Of a stretch of 64,000 nt of DNA, positions 17,928 through 25,917 are shown in pieces; positions within the stretch are counted from its first letter, which is position 1; each line of letters starts with the position of its first letter. Location of the stretch: NCBI GenBank assembly GCA_003134685.1, contig PLCA01000002.1:1-64000 (forward strand). The letters are read 5' to 3'. The position numbers and the translations under genes are program-made. A model generated the notes under the pieces. It was not told the DNA's origin, searched no databases, and was given only the letters and a program-made list of their open reading frames with translations. The stretch comes from Gemmatimonadota bacterium. Its GTDB lineage: Bacteria > Gemmatimonadota > Gemmatimonadetes > Gemmatimonadales > Gemmatimonadaceae.

Positions 17928-19156
17928 CTCCCCCGCGACACAGACGAGCCTGGATCGGCGTCGTTGAGCGCACTCATCACTTCCGAGCGGATCTCTGCCA
18001 GCGGTCGTGAAGTCTCTTCCGCGACACGACGTAAGTCATCGAACTCGGGCTTCGCCCTCTGCGTGCCATCCGGAAGTGTCGCGATCTTGACCCGGATGTC
18101 CCGTCCATCGAATCGAACGAGGCGCGACTCGCGCTCGAGCGCGTTCCGCACCACGTCGAACGTCTTCACTCCCAGCGTCGTGAACTGGAGAAAGATCTTT
18201 TCCTCGAGTCGGGCGAGATCCGATGTCTGTACCAGTGCTTCGACGCGGGTCCCGAGTCTCCCTTTTTTCATGGTCGTGTGCAGGAGCACCACGTCGAGCG
18301 CGCCTTCTGCCCGCAGGACATCGGCGGCGCCCGCGAGCTCCTCCGGCGACATGTCGTCGATGTCAGCGCTCAACACATGGAGATGCTCCGTGTGCACGTG
18401 CTCGCGGTGGTGGTCATGGTGGTGATCGTGATGATCCACCGTGGCTTCCCCAAGAATTATGCGGAGCGCGTTGAGCTGCCCCTCGATGTCGCGCGTGCCG
18501 GCGCCGTAACCGCTCTGCCGGGGAGTGTATTCCTGCGGAGGCGCACCCTTCGACAGGACGCGCAGCAGCGCGGCTCCCGTCGGCGTCGTGAGCTCTCCCG
18601 ATCCCGGCGGTCCGTGCCGCACGTTGAACCCCTCGAGCAGGCGTATCGTCGCCGGAGCCGGCACGGGCAGAACGCCGTGCGCGGTTTTCACGGTGCCGTC
18701 GCCAAGGGCGACTTTCGTATTGTAAATGCGCTCGATGCCCAGCATCTCGACGCCCCAGATCGACCCCACGATGTCGAGAATCGCGTCGACCGCTCCGACT
18801 TCGTGCAGATGCAGCTCGTCGGGCGCGACACCGTGGATCGCGCTCTCGATCGCCGCGATCGCCTCGAACGCGGCGTGGGCCGACCGCGCGACTTTTTCCG
18901 GAATCTTTACCGCATCAATGAGTCGATGGATCTCCGAGACCGCTCTGCCGTGCGGCTGCGGCGGAATCTCGAAGTCCACCTTCACACAGTGAACCTGTGA
19001 GCGCTGCACGTCGGTGATGCGAACATCGACTCCCGACAATCCCAGCGCGGAAGGCAGTCGCTCGAGCCAGGCCTTGTCGAGCCCGACGTCGACGAGAGCG
19101 CCGAGAAACATATCTCCGGCGATGCCGCTGGCCGGGTCGAGAACCGCGATTTTCAT
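17924..19156 (-). CDS. larC: LarC: nickel insertion (cyclometallase) protein
   Basis: 410 residues from the ATG at 19156, which gives the canonical N-terminus KIAVLDPASGIAGDMFLGAL. A His-rich stretch at 241-260 (including DHHDHHHDHH) is typical of the nickel-storage loop. It is one continuous frame, unlike species where larC is split by a frameshift. LarC inserts nickel into the pincer nucleotide using CTP. First gene of larC-E-B. The 120 bp upstream hold a flavoprotein-like remnant and a small hairpin rather than an obvious promoter. Confidence 0.93.
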   Translation of the reverse strand: MKIAVLDPASGIAGDMFLGALVDVGLDKAWLERLPSALGLSGVDVRITDVQRSQVHCVKVDFEIPPQPHGRAVSEIHRLIDAVKIPEKVARSAHAAFEAIAAIESAIHGVAPDELHLHEVGAVDAILDIVGSIWGVEMLGIERIYNTKVALGDGTVKTAHGVLPVPAPATIRLLEGFNVRHGPPGSGELTTPTGAALLRVLSKGAPPQEYTPRQSGYGAGTRDIEGQLNALRIILGEATVDHHDHHHDHHREHVHTEHLHVLSADIDDMSPEELAGAADVLRAEGALDVVLLHTTMKKGRLGTRVEALVQTSDLARLEEKIFLQFTTLGVKTFDVVRNALERESRLVRFDGRDIRVKIATLPDGTQRAKPEFDDLRRVAEETSRPLAEIRSEVMSALNDADPGSSVSRGR

Positions 19157-19178
19157 TGGCAGAAATCTAATCCCGAGC

Positions 19179-19202
19179 GGTGCAAGGAATCGAACTTGCA
19201 CC
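19179..19202. repeat. 8-bp inverted repeat with tRNA T-arm-like loop
   Basis: GGTGCAAG (19179-19186) and CTTGCACC (19195-19202) flank an 8-nt loop that on the minus strand reads TTCGATTC, like a tRNA T-loop. No matching acceptor, D-arm or anticodon arm is found within 90 nt, so this is not an intact tRNA. Confidence 0.5.
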
Positions 19203-19212
19203 CCCGCCCCGC

Positions 19213-19275
19213 ATGCCCGTACCACAATACGATGTTGCCGTTGTCGGCGGTGGTCCCGCCGGAGTCTGCGGCCCG
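19213..19275 (+). pseudogene. N-terminal remnant of an FAD-dependent oxidoreductase
   Basis: From the ATG at 19213 the plus strand encodes 21 residues that read as a flavoprotein N-terminus, including YDVAVVGGGPAGVCG, the beta-alpha-beta FAD-binding motif GxGxxG with the preceding hydrophobic strand. Similarity ends at the stop codon of the PDZ gene (19277-19279); beyond it the frame is only the antisense of that gene. I read it as the start of a deleted gene. Chance matching of a 21-residue stretch is the alternative. Confidence 0.5.
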
Positions 19276-19276
19276 G

Positions 19277-20143
19277 TTACCAGCGCAGCGTCAACGCTTG
19301 CGCCTTTCGCTTGCGGACGATCTGGAGGTCGACCGTGCGGTCGGTCTCGTCAGCGATCCTGATCGCCCGCACGAGATCGATTGGGGTCTCGATCTTTATG
19401 CTGTCCGCCTTCACGATCACGTCGCCGCCGCGTAGTCCGGCCGTCCTCGCCGCCGAACCTTCGACCACGTTCGTCACGAACACGCCTTCGGACTTCACGC
19501 CGAGCGCGTCAGAGAGATCTGGATTCAGCGCCGTGAATTCGGCGCCCGCGAACGGATAGACTCCGCCTCCATATCCCAGCGCTGGACCAAGAACGGATGG
19601 CAATGGGTCAGTCGAGGGCATGCGGCGCAGTATCCCCGCTCGCCGAATCAGGGGCCGGGCGATGGATCCGCTCTGCCGCTCCATGATTTCCGGCACCGAA
19701 AGCTCGACGGTCATCTTCTGCTCCCAGTTGTCGGGCCGTTTCTCGAGCGTTCCCCTGACGACGCGCGTCGCATCGTTGCGTCTGATTTTCAGCACGAACG
19801 GCGCGCCGGCCTTCAGCCACTTGGTGAGTTCCACCGAGCCGCCGCGCATGTCGTGCGAATTGAACGTGAGCAACACGTCCCCCGGTCGCACACCGGCCTT
19901 CGCCGCGGGCGAACTGGAGTCGACGCTGGTGACCACTGGATAAGAGTCAAAGAACGCATTGCCATGCTCATCGACCATTAGCTGGTCCGAGATCCTCACT
20001 CCAAACCATCCCGTGGGCGGCTGCACTATCACGGCCGGTGCGCGCTGTGCCTGGATTCCGAAAGGCAGAGCGAGCGATGCGATCAAGGCCAATGGAAGCC
20101 GCGACGCGTTTCTCGAAGTTGAGACCTTCATTTCCCTGACCAT
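19277..20143 (-). CDS. Exported protein with two PDZ domains
   Basis: 288 residues with a signal peptide (SRLPLALIASLALPFGIQAQ). PDZ domain 1 (about 45-130) contains SSSPAAKAGVRPGDVLL; PDZ domain 2 (about 200-285) contains EGSAARTAGLRGGDVIV. There is no trypsin-like Ser/His/Asp domain, so this is an adaptor or a degenerate DegP-like protein in the periplasm. It follows the anti-sigma gene by 4 bp in the sigma/anti-sigma operon, which suggests an envelope-stress role, possibly sensing misfolded proteins. Confidence 0.82.
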   Translation of the reverse strand: MVREMKVSTSRNASRLPLALIASLALPFGIQAQRAPAVIVQPPTGWFGVRISDQLMVDEHGNAFFDSYPVVTSVDSSSPAAKAGVRPGDVLLTFNSHDMRGGSVELTKWLKAGAPFVLKIRRNDATRVVRGTLEKRPDNWEQKMTVELSVPEIMERQSGSIARPLIRRAGILRRMPSTDPLPSVLGPALGYGGGVYPFAGAEFTALNPDLSDALGVKSEGVFVTNVVEGSAARTAGLRGGDVIVKADSIKIETPIDLVRAIRIADETDRTVDLQIVRKRKAQALTLRW

Positions 20144-20147
20144 TGAC

Positions 20148-20768
20148 CTAGAACCCCCTCAACCCAACCGGACGCGCGACCATCTGCTGCGTGGCCACGC
20201 GCGCACCCATCGTCGCCAGATAGTACTGGTTGAGCACGGGATCGTGCGGCGCCGTCCGCAGCGCGCTCACCGTCGCGTTCTCGATCTTGTCGAGTGCCGC
20301 CGCTCGCGCCGAGTACATCGCCACGCTGTCTCCGCTGCCCACCGACGCATTGTTGACGGCGAGGAATTCTGACGCGCGCTGATACACGTCGACTGCCTGA
20401 TTGAGCGCGGTCGAGGCCTCGTCCAGGGACGCGAAGCTCGCGCTGCTCGGGGCCGAACCGGACGACTTGGTCGCGTTGGTCGCCGTCATCGCTGGGGGCG
20501 TCGTGCTGACCGTCGAGCCTTCGACTGCGCTCGGCAACGCTGTCGTCGCCCGGCCAATGGCGATTCCGCCTACGAGGAGCAGTACTGCCGCGGCGGACTG
20601 CAGCCAGGGTTGGCTGGAAATCCACCATCGCGATGACTGCGATTCGCGAATGAGGCCTTCCTCTCGGGCCCGCGCGGCGATCGTGTGCCACTCGTTGAGC
20701 GGGGCCTGCTCGCGCGAGCGCTCCGCGGCGATGATCTGGTCCAGCTGCTCTTCAGACAGGTGCGACAT
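20148..20768 (-). CDS. Membrane-anchored anti-sigma-factor-like protein
   Basis: 206 residues, overlapping the sigma gene by 17 nt. About 50 cytoplasmic residues (SEEQLDQIIAAERS) precede a single TM (about 55-74, AAAVLLLVGGIAIG) and a Ser/Thr/Ala-rich periplasmic region ending in DPVLNQYYLATMGAR. No His/Cys zinc motif typical of zf-HC2 anti-sigmas is present, so the sigma-binding mode would differ. The assignment rests on operon position and topology rather than on a clear domain. Confidence 0.72.
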   Translation of the reverse strand: MSHLSEEQLDQIIAAERSREQAPLNEWHTIAARAREEGLIRESQSSRWWISSQPWLQSAAAVLLLVGGIAIGRATTALPSAVEGSTVSTTPPAMTATNATKSSGSAPSSASFASLDEASTALNQAVDVYQRASEFLAVNNASVGSGDSVAMYSARAAALDKIENATVSALRTAPHDPVLNQYYLATMGARVATQQMVARPVGLRGF

Positions 20769-21330
20769 ATCCCTTCCCCTTTACTGCGACGGTTGATGAT
20801 TCATCCACCAAATGCGCGAGCAGCTTCTTCAGCTTTGCGCGCGCCTTGAACAATTGCGATTTCGATCCGCCCGACGTGATTCCGAGCTCTTCTCCGATCT
20901 CGCCATGGGTGTACCCTTCGATGTCATGAAGGACGAACACCGCCCTGGCCCCGGGCGACAGCTTGGTCATGGCGTGCTCAATCGACTCCGCCACGAATGT
21001 CCGGTCGCTGTCCTGCTCGGTAATCGCGGAGTCGTCCTCAATGTCCACTTCCAGTTTCGCGATGCGCCTGATTTTGCGTAATGCATTCAGAGTGCGGTTC
21101 ACCGCGATGCGGTGGGCCCATGTTCCGAACTGCGAGTCGCCCCGATAGCTCGGAAGTGCCCGGAAAATCTGCATCCAGACCTCCTGCGAGATGTCAGCGG
21201 CCAGCTCGGAATCGTCACAAAGCCTGCGAACAACCGCGTCGATGTGTGGAGCATGCTGCGACCAAAGCCGCTGCATCGCCCTTTCGTCGCCGGCTATCGC
21301 GCGCTTGAGGTCGAGCTGATCGAATGGCAT
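20752..21330 (-). CDS. ECF (RpoE-like) RNA polymerase sigma factor
   Basis: 192 residues from the ATG at 21330; a GTG at 21351 is possible. Region 2 includes ADISQEVWMQIFRALPSYRG and FGTWAHRIAVNRTLNALRK. Region 4 includes LSPGARAVFVLHDIEGYTH and IGEELGITSGGSKSQLFKAR. It is a standard extracytoplasmic-function sigma factor without regions 1 or 3. Co-transcribed with the anti-sigma-like and PDZ genes, it probably directs an envelope-stress regulon. A GGAACTT element is found upstream of the neighbouring divergent serine hydrolase. Confidence 0.93.
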   Translation of the reverse strand: MPFDQLDLKRAIAGDERAMQRLWSQHAPHIDAVVRRLCDDSELAADISQEVWMQIFRALPSYRGDSQFGTWAHRIAVNRTLNALRKIRRIAKLEVDIEDDSAITEQDSDRTFVAESIEHAMTKLSPGARAVFVLHDIEGYTHGEIGEELGITSGGSKSQLFKARAKLKKLLAHLVDESSTVAVKGKGYVAPV

Positions 21331-21464
21331 CTCGGACTCTTGATTAGTCACTGCACTTGAGCCTATAGTTTCCTCGAGAACTGGTGACTTTCCCTCTATG
21401 CAATCGTTTGCTAGCGTATGCCTCGCCCTCCCGCGAAGCGCAGATCTCTATACCCGGCCGGGTC

Positions 21465-21493
21465 GGAACTTCGGCTCTCGCGGACAGTATAAA
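21465..21493 (+). promoter_or_regulatory. Candidate promoter of the serine hydrolase gene
   Basis: GGAACTT at 21465-21471 resembles an ECF/RpoE -35 element; 16 bp later TATAAA (21488-21493) could serve as -10. The gene start at 21518 follows 24 bp on. Because the ECF sigma operon is divergent from here, ECF control is plausible but unproven; no classical TTGACA box is visible. Confidence 0.4.
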
Positions 21494-21517
21494 TTACAGT
21501 AGTTCAAGGAGTTAGCG

Positions 21518-22855
21518 TTGCTTAGAGTCATTCTCACTGCCCTGACTATGACCCGAGCGGGCGATGGCCTGCCGGTCAAGTCACCGACTGAAGTCGGTAT
21601 GTCCAGCACACGTCTGGGCGCGATCGAGCGCGTCGTTGAGCGCGGAATCAAGGCTGGAGGCTACCCGGGCGCCTCGGTCATCGTGGGCAGAAAGGGAGCG
21701 GCGGTATTCGAGAAAGGCTTTGGTAAGCTCTCCTGGAGCGAGAACAGCACGCCGGTCGATGCCCAGCGCACGATTTACGACATAGCATCTCTCAGCAAGG
21801 TCGTCGGCACCACTACGGCGATCATGATCCTTTTTGACGAAAAGAAGATCGGGCTCGACGACCCCGTCGTTAACTACATCCCCACATTCGGTGGCGGCGA
21901 CAAGGACAAGGTCACCATCCGCCAGCTTCTCACCCACACCTCCGGACTCCCGGCGGGCAGGGATATCTGGCGCATCGCCCAGACGCCGCTCGAAGCGCGT
22001 GCCCTGGTTCTGAACACTCCGCTGGAGGGCCGTCCCGGCGCTCAGTACATCTACTCGGATCTCGGTGCGGATGTTCTGGGACTCCTGATCGAGGTCGTTT
22101 CCGGTGAGCCGCTCGACAAGTTCCTGACGCGCCGAGTATTCGAGCCGCTCGGCATGAACGAGACGATGTATCGCCCCGCCGATTCGTTGAAATACCGTAT
22201 TGCTCCAACCGAAGTCACCCCGCCCCGCGGCTACCCGCTGAGAGGAGAGGTCCACGACGAAAACGCCTACGCACTGGGTGGCGTGGCGGGACATGCCGGT
22301 CTCTTCAGCACCGCGGCCGATCTTTCGGTGTTCGCGCAAATGATGCTCAATGGCGGCGAGTACAACGGCGTCCAGATCATCACCAAGCCGACCGTCGATC
22401 TCTTTACCTCCCGGTCCTTCGGGCACCGGGCGCTCGGCTGGGACACGGCTGAGGGAGACTACGGATCGGGCCGATACCTGGGACCGACCGCCTACGGCCA
22501 CACTGGATTCACCGGCACCTCAATGTGGATCGATCCCGAGCGCGAGATGTTCGTGATCCTTCTCACCAACCGCGTGCACGCAGCGCGTGCGCTCAGACCG
22601 GCGAAGGTCATCTCTGATGTCCGCGCCGATCTGTCGGATGCGGCGGTTCTCTCGGTCCTCGACGGGCCGAAGCTCGCCTCCGGATCCAAGGCCTTCCGCG
22701 CCGACCGCGAAGTGGGTTGGAATCCGCCACCGCGCGCGTCGCGACGCCGTCACGGGTCATCCCGCCACCACACGATCGCCAGCGCCACTTCAAGAAGCCG
22801 CGCCAGCGCCACGAAGAAGAGTGCCTCCAAGAAGTCCTCCAAGAAGAGCCATTAG
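21518..22855 (+). CDS. Beta-lactamase-fold serine hydrolase (class C/esterase-like)
   Basis: 445 residues from a TTG at 21518, with AAGGAG 6 nt upstream; an ATG at 21548 is possible. The SxxK motif SLSK is at 91-94. The YSDLG motif supplies the catalytic Tyr, and GHTGFTG is the third box. These fit penicillin-binding-protein-like esterases, beta-lactamases or D-aminopeptidases. The last 40 residues are Ser/Lys/Arg-rich and basic, perhaps for wall or nucleic acid binding. The signal sequence is short and doubtful. A GAAA-loop terminator lies 24 bp downstream. Confidence 0.88.
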   Translation: MLRVILTALTMTRAGDGLPVKSPTEVGMSSTRLGAIERVVERGIKAGGYPGASVIVGRKGAAVFEKGFGKLSWSENSTPVDAQRTIYDIASLSKVVGTTTAIMILFDEKKIGLDDPVVNYIPTFGGGDKDKVTIRQLLTHTSGLPAGRDIWRIAQTPLEARALVLNTPLEGRPGAQYIYSDLGADVLGLLIEVVSGEPLDKFLTRRVFEPLGMNETMYRPADSLKYRIAPTEVTPPRGYPLRGEVHDENAYALGGVAGHAGLFSTAADLSVFAQMMLNGGEYNGVQIITKPTVDLFTSRSFGHRALGWDTAEGDYGSGRYLGPTAYGHTGFTGTSMWIDPEREMFVILLTNRVHAARALRPAKVISDVRADLSDAAVLSVLDGPKLASGSKAFRADREVGWNPPPRASRRRHGSSRHHTIASATSRSRASATKKSASKKSSKKSH

Positions 22856-22879
22856 GCCAGATTCGAACGGACCGAGAGA

Positions 22880-22913
22880 GAGCGGGCGCCCGAAAGGGCG
22901 CCCGCTCTTGTTT
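22880..22913 (+). terminator. Intrinsic terminator after the serine hydrolase gene
   Basis: Perfect 12-bp stem GAGCGGGCGCCC / GGGCGCCCGCTC with a GAAA tetraloop, followed by TTGTTT, 24 bp after the stop at 22855. Confidence 0.8.
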
Positions 22914-22961
22914 CAGGGGCGTCGATCTGGTGATTATTCGGTAGTCAACACGGAATCCTGA

Positions 22962-23315
22962 ATGACCGACGAATCAGCCACTACCCCAACTCCGACTGAA
23001 GCCCCTGCCACGAGCGGGGTAGTGTCCGAGGACCAGGTCAAACTCGCGCTTCGAAGGGTCAAGGATCCGGACCTCCAGCTCAACATCATTGATCTGGGTT
23101 TGGTCTACGGAATCGCCGTCGACGGCAAGACCGTCAAGGTCGATATGACCCTCACGTCGCCTGCGTGCCCGTCGGGTCCGGAGCTGATGACGAACGCCGA
23201 GACGGAAGTGAAGAAGCTGCCCGGCGTGGAGAAGGTGGAAGTGAATCTCGTCTGGATGCCCTTCTGGACGCCCGAGAAGATGGAGCCGCGAGTGAGAGCG
23301 TACCTCGGCTTCTAG
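22962..23315 (+). CDS. SufT/MIP18-family (DUF59) Fe-S assembly factor
   Basis: 117 residues: a Thr/Pro-rich tail of about 22 residues, then the DUF59 fold with KDPDLQLNIIDLGLVYG and the signature LTSPACPSG carrying the conserved Cys. Family members (SufT, PaaD, CIA2) help mature Fe-S proteins. It lies 13-18 kb from the sufBCD and sufSU genes here, so the SUF functions are scattered. The next gene starts at a GTG overlapping its TAG stop, suggesting a two-gene unit. Confidence 0.88.
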   Translation: MTDESATTPTPTEAPATSGVVSEDQVKLALRRVKDPDLQLNIIDLGLVYGIAVDGKTVKVDMTLTSPACPSGPELMTNAETEVKKLPGVEKVEVNLVWMPFWTPEKMEPRVRAYLGF

Positions 23316-24271
23316 TGACAGAGCGGTCACCCGATACAATTGAGCGGGTGCGCCCTGTAAGACCCGCGGGTTCGGCTCACGGCAACGGGGTTCTTCACTT
23401 CAGCGGTGTAACCCTCGCGGCGGTCGCGTTCGCGGTCGCCTGCGCGACGAATCCACAACCTCGGAACAGGACCGCGTCTGCCCGCCGGTCGCCAGCCGAC
23501 AGTATCAACTGCCTCGACACGCTTCACGCGGCTGATTCGATCTCGACGATCGTAAAAATGACCGTTAGCCCACAGGATCCGAAGGTCAAGTTGCCGCCCG
23601 ACTTCGAGAACATGTTCGTCGAGGAATTTCGCTTCCATTTCAAGGTACCGGCGAAACTGCCGCTGAGCGTCGTGATGGGCTTCCAGCCGTGCGACTCGCT
23701 CGGCTCACGGTGCGCTGGTGGAGTGCTGAGCCTGGGGGCGGTAGCGTATGCAACGGCGCACAACGACGGCAGGTTGTCGGATATAGCGGTGATCGATGCG
23801 GCGCAGACGCCGCGATTCGCCGACAGCGTGAATTCCGCGCTGCAATCAATGTCGCACGAGCAGCTGGTGCCCCACGTCGGCAATGTCGATTCGATTTTGG
23901 TCTTGCTGCAGATCGTCACAGAGGAGGAGCCGGACACGGTTCCGGCCGTTCGCCAGGTGTTCCGGGCGGTGGTGCCGCGGTACGCGTGGCCATTCAGCTA
24001 TGCATCAATGCCGGCGGCGGGCGTGGACGCGAAGTATCCCTACACCGCGCGTCTGGCCGGTATCGAGGACAGCGTGATGCTCGCGTTCACGGTCGAGTCC
24101 GACGGCACTATTGCCGCCGAGTCGATCGAGCTTGTGAGCGCCACCTATCGGGACTTCGTGACGTCAGTGCTCGATGCGTTGGGCCGGACGCGGTACCACC
24201 CGGCGCATCTGGGCGACTGTGCCGTGGCGACGAGGATGAGGCAACGATTTCTGTTCAGGGAGCCGGACTGA
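23315..24271 (+). CDS. TonB C-terminal-domain lipoprotein-like protein
   Basis: 318 residues from a GTG at 23315 that overlaps the upstream stop (TAGTG); a GTG at 23348 is also possible. A hydrophobic stretch ends in a lipobox-like FAVACAT. The middle ~200 residues show no recognised domain. The C-terminal ~85 residues match a TonB_C fold: YPYTARLAGIEDSVMLAFTV, ESIELVSATY and a closing RQRFLF strand. No ExbB/ExbD is nearby. It may be a periplasmic protein using the TonB fold for protein contacts rather than energy transduction. Confidence 0.7.
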   Translation: MTERSPDTIERVRPVRPAGSAHGNGVLHFSGVTLAAVAFAVACATNPQPRNRTASARRSPADSINCLDTLHAADSISTIVKMTVSPQDPKVKLPPDFENMFVEEFRFHFKVPAKLPLSVVMGFQPCDSLGSRCAGGVLSLGAVAYATAHNDGRLSDIAVIDAAQTPRFADSVNSALQSMSHEQLVPHVGNVDSILVLLQIVTEEEPDTVPAVRQVFRAVVPRYAWPFSYASMPAAGVDAKYPYTARLAGIEDSVMLAFTVESDGTIAAESIELVSATYRDFVTSVLDALGRTRYHPAHLGDCAVATRMRQRFLFREPD

Positions 24272-24282
24272 CTGGCGGTTCT

Positions 24283-25431
24283 TTACGCCGGCTGCAACGC
24301 CCGAACAAATCCTTCCCCCATCTCCTCGATCTGCCATCGCCGTAGATCTGGAACCGCGACAAGATCCTCGACCGCCTTTGCTCCGCTCCGCGCGACGTTT
24401 TCCAGTCTCTCCCGCGAGCATAGCACGCCGGGATCCAGCCCCAGCCTCGTCGCCGCGGCATCCCGCACCGCTTTGAGGCGATTGACCTTGTCGTCGAAAT
24501 CGCGGTCCTTGTTCCAGCGCTGACCCTTCGGAAATTTCGGCAGATCCGCCTCGGCCGCGCTCATCCCACGGCCAATCGCGGCGACGATCTCTGCTCCGGA
24601 GCGATCCATCATTCCCTTGGGCATCCCCTTGATTGCGCCAAGCTCCGAGGTGCTCTTCGGCGCTCGCCGAGAAATCTCGAGCAGGACCTCGTTGCCCATC
24701 ACCCGGAACGTCGCGCGATCGAGCTGCGCCGCGACAGTGTTGCGCCAGTTGGCGACCTCACGCAGAACGGCGAGCTCGCGTCGGGATAGGTCGCGCGCGC
24801 CCTTGATGCGCAGAAACCCCTCCATGCTGTCCTCGGCATCCCAGCGCGTTCCCTCGAGGCGTGCGAACTCTTCCTCCGCCCAGTGCATCCGGCCGCGATT
24901 CTTCAGCTCACCCTTCATGAGATCCTTGAGCTTGAGCAGGTACCTGGTGTCCTCCGCGGCGTACGCAAGCATGTCGGCCGTGAGGGGACGCATCGACCAA
25001 TCGGCGCGCTGGTGTTTCTTGTCCAGCTTCACCTGGAAGTACTGATCGAGCAGCGCCGCGAGCCCGAACGACTTGATTCCCAGCAGCTGCGAGGCGACCC
25101 GCGTATCGAAGATGTTGGTGACGTGCCAGCCGTAGTCCTGGTGCAGCAGCCGCAGATCGTAGTCGGCGTCGTGGAAAACGACTTCGACGCTCTTGCTCTC
25201 GAGCAGCTGGCCCAGTTTCGCCGGAGATCCGATCGGCAGCGGATCGATGATCGCGCTTTCCTCGCGGGTCGAGATCTGGAGCAAGTAGATGCGATCGAGA
25301 AAACGATGGAAGCTCGCTCCTTCGGTATCGAGGGCGAGCTCTTTCACGTTCGATATTTCGGAAAGAAAGCGGTCTACCTCGGGTACCTGGTCGAGATAGA
25401 TAGCGCTCTCCGCTTTGGCGGGAGGCATCAC
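24283..25431 (-). CDS. rnd: Ribonuclease D
   Basis: 382 residues. The DEDDy 3'-5' exonuclease domain (about 10-190) has LALDTEGAS (Asp, Glu), VVFHDADYDLRLL (Asp) and LAYAAEDTRYLLKL (Tyr, Asp). HRDC-type helical domains fill the C-terminal half (RRELAVLREVANWRNTVAAQ and a second copy near VNRLKAVRDAAATRLGL). It trims the 3' ends of tRNA precursors and other structured RNAs. Convergent with the TonB-C gene 11 bp away; no partner gene. Confidence 0.93.
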   Translation of the reverse strand: MMPPAKAESAIYLDQVPEVDRFLSEISNVKELALDTEGASFHRFLDRIYLLQISTREESAIIDPLPIGSPAKLGQLLESKSVEVVFHDADYDLRLLHQDYGWHVTNIFDTRVASQLLGIKSFGLAALLDQYFQVKLDKKHQRADWSMRPLTADMLAYAAEDTRYLLKLKDLMKGELKNRGRMHWAEEEFARLEGTRWDAEDSMEGFLRIKGARDLSRRELAVLREVANWRNTVAAQLDRATFRVMGNEVLLEISRRAPKSTSELGAIKGMPKGMMDRSGAEIVAAIGRGMSAAEADLPKFPKGQRWNKDRDFDDKVNRLKAVRDAAATRLGLDPGVLCSRERLENVARSGAKAVEDLVAVPDLRRWQIEEMGEGFVRALQPA

Positions 25432-25506
25432 CGAAATCTAGCGGTTTAATGGTGTCGCGGTCCTCGGGCGTTAACTTTCGTCGCTCGCCACTCATTCGAC
25501 AATCAG

Positions 25507-25917
25507 ATGACGGAAAACCTCAAGATTCACATTTATCCAAGCGACTGCGACTCGGTGGGGCACGTCAATCACGCCCACATGCTGACGTTGCTGGAGCGGG
25601 CGCGCTGGTCGGCACTCGAAAGCCACATGTCGTACGACGAGTACATGAAGTCGAGCCTGTGGGCGGTGGTGCGAAAGGTCGAGGCGTCGTATCAGGCTCA
25701 GACCTTCCCCGGCGACGATCTAACCATCCGAACGGGACTCACTTCCGTCGGGAATACCAGCTTTGTCGTACGGCAGGAAGTACGGAATCAGCACGGCACG
25801 GTGGTTTGCGATGCGTCGATCGTCTACGTGACCGTGTCACACGAGGGAAAGCCGATTCCCGTGCCGGATCAATGGCGGACGCTCTTCGCTCCGTGGGAAG
25901 AGGAAAAGACCCGTTGA
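25507..25917 (+). CDS. YbgC/4HBT-type acyl-CoA thioesterase
   Basis: 136 residues, a complete hotdog fold. The N-terminal motif YPSDCDSVGHVNHAHML matches the Asp-containing active site of the 4-hydroxybenzoyl-CoA thioesterase family (D-x2-G-x-V-N). It hydrolyses acyl-CoA; the physiological substrate is unknown. The stop overlaps the likely TTG start of the methyltransferase (TTGA), indicating coupling. Confidence 0.88.
   Translation: MTENLKIHIYPSDCDSVGHVNHAHMLTLLERARWSALESHMSYDEYMKSSLWAVVRKVEASYQAQTFPGDDLTIRTGLTSVGNTSFVVRQEVRNQHGTVVCDASIVYVTVSHEGKPIPVPDQWRTLFAPWEEEKTR

Noticed and set aside
19179-19202. tRNA gene suggested by a TTCGATTC loop
   Set aside because: The loop is 8 nt instead of 7, and no acceptor, D-arm or anticodon arm is found within 90 nt.
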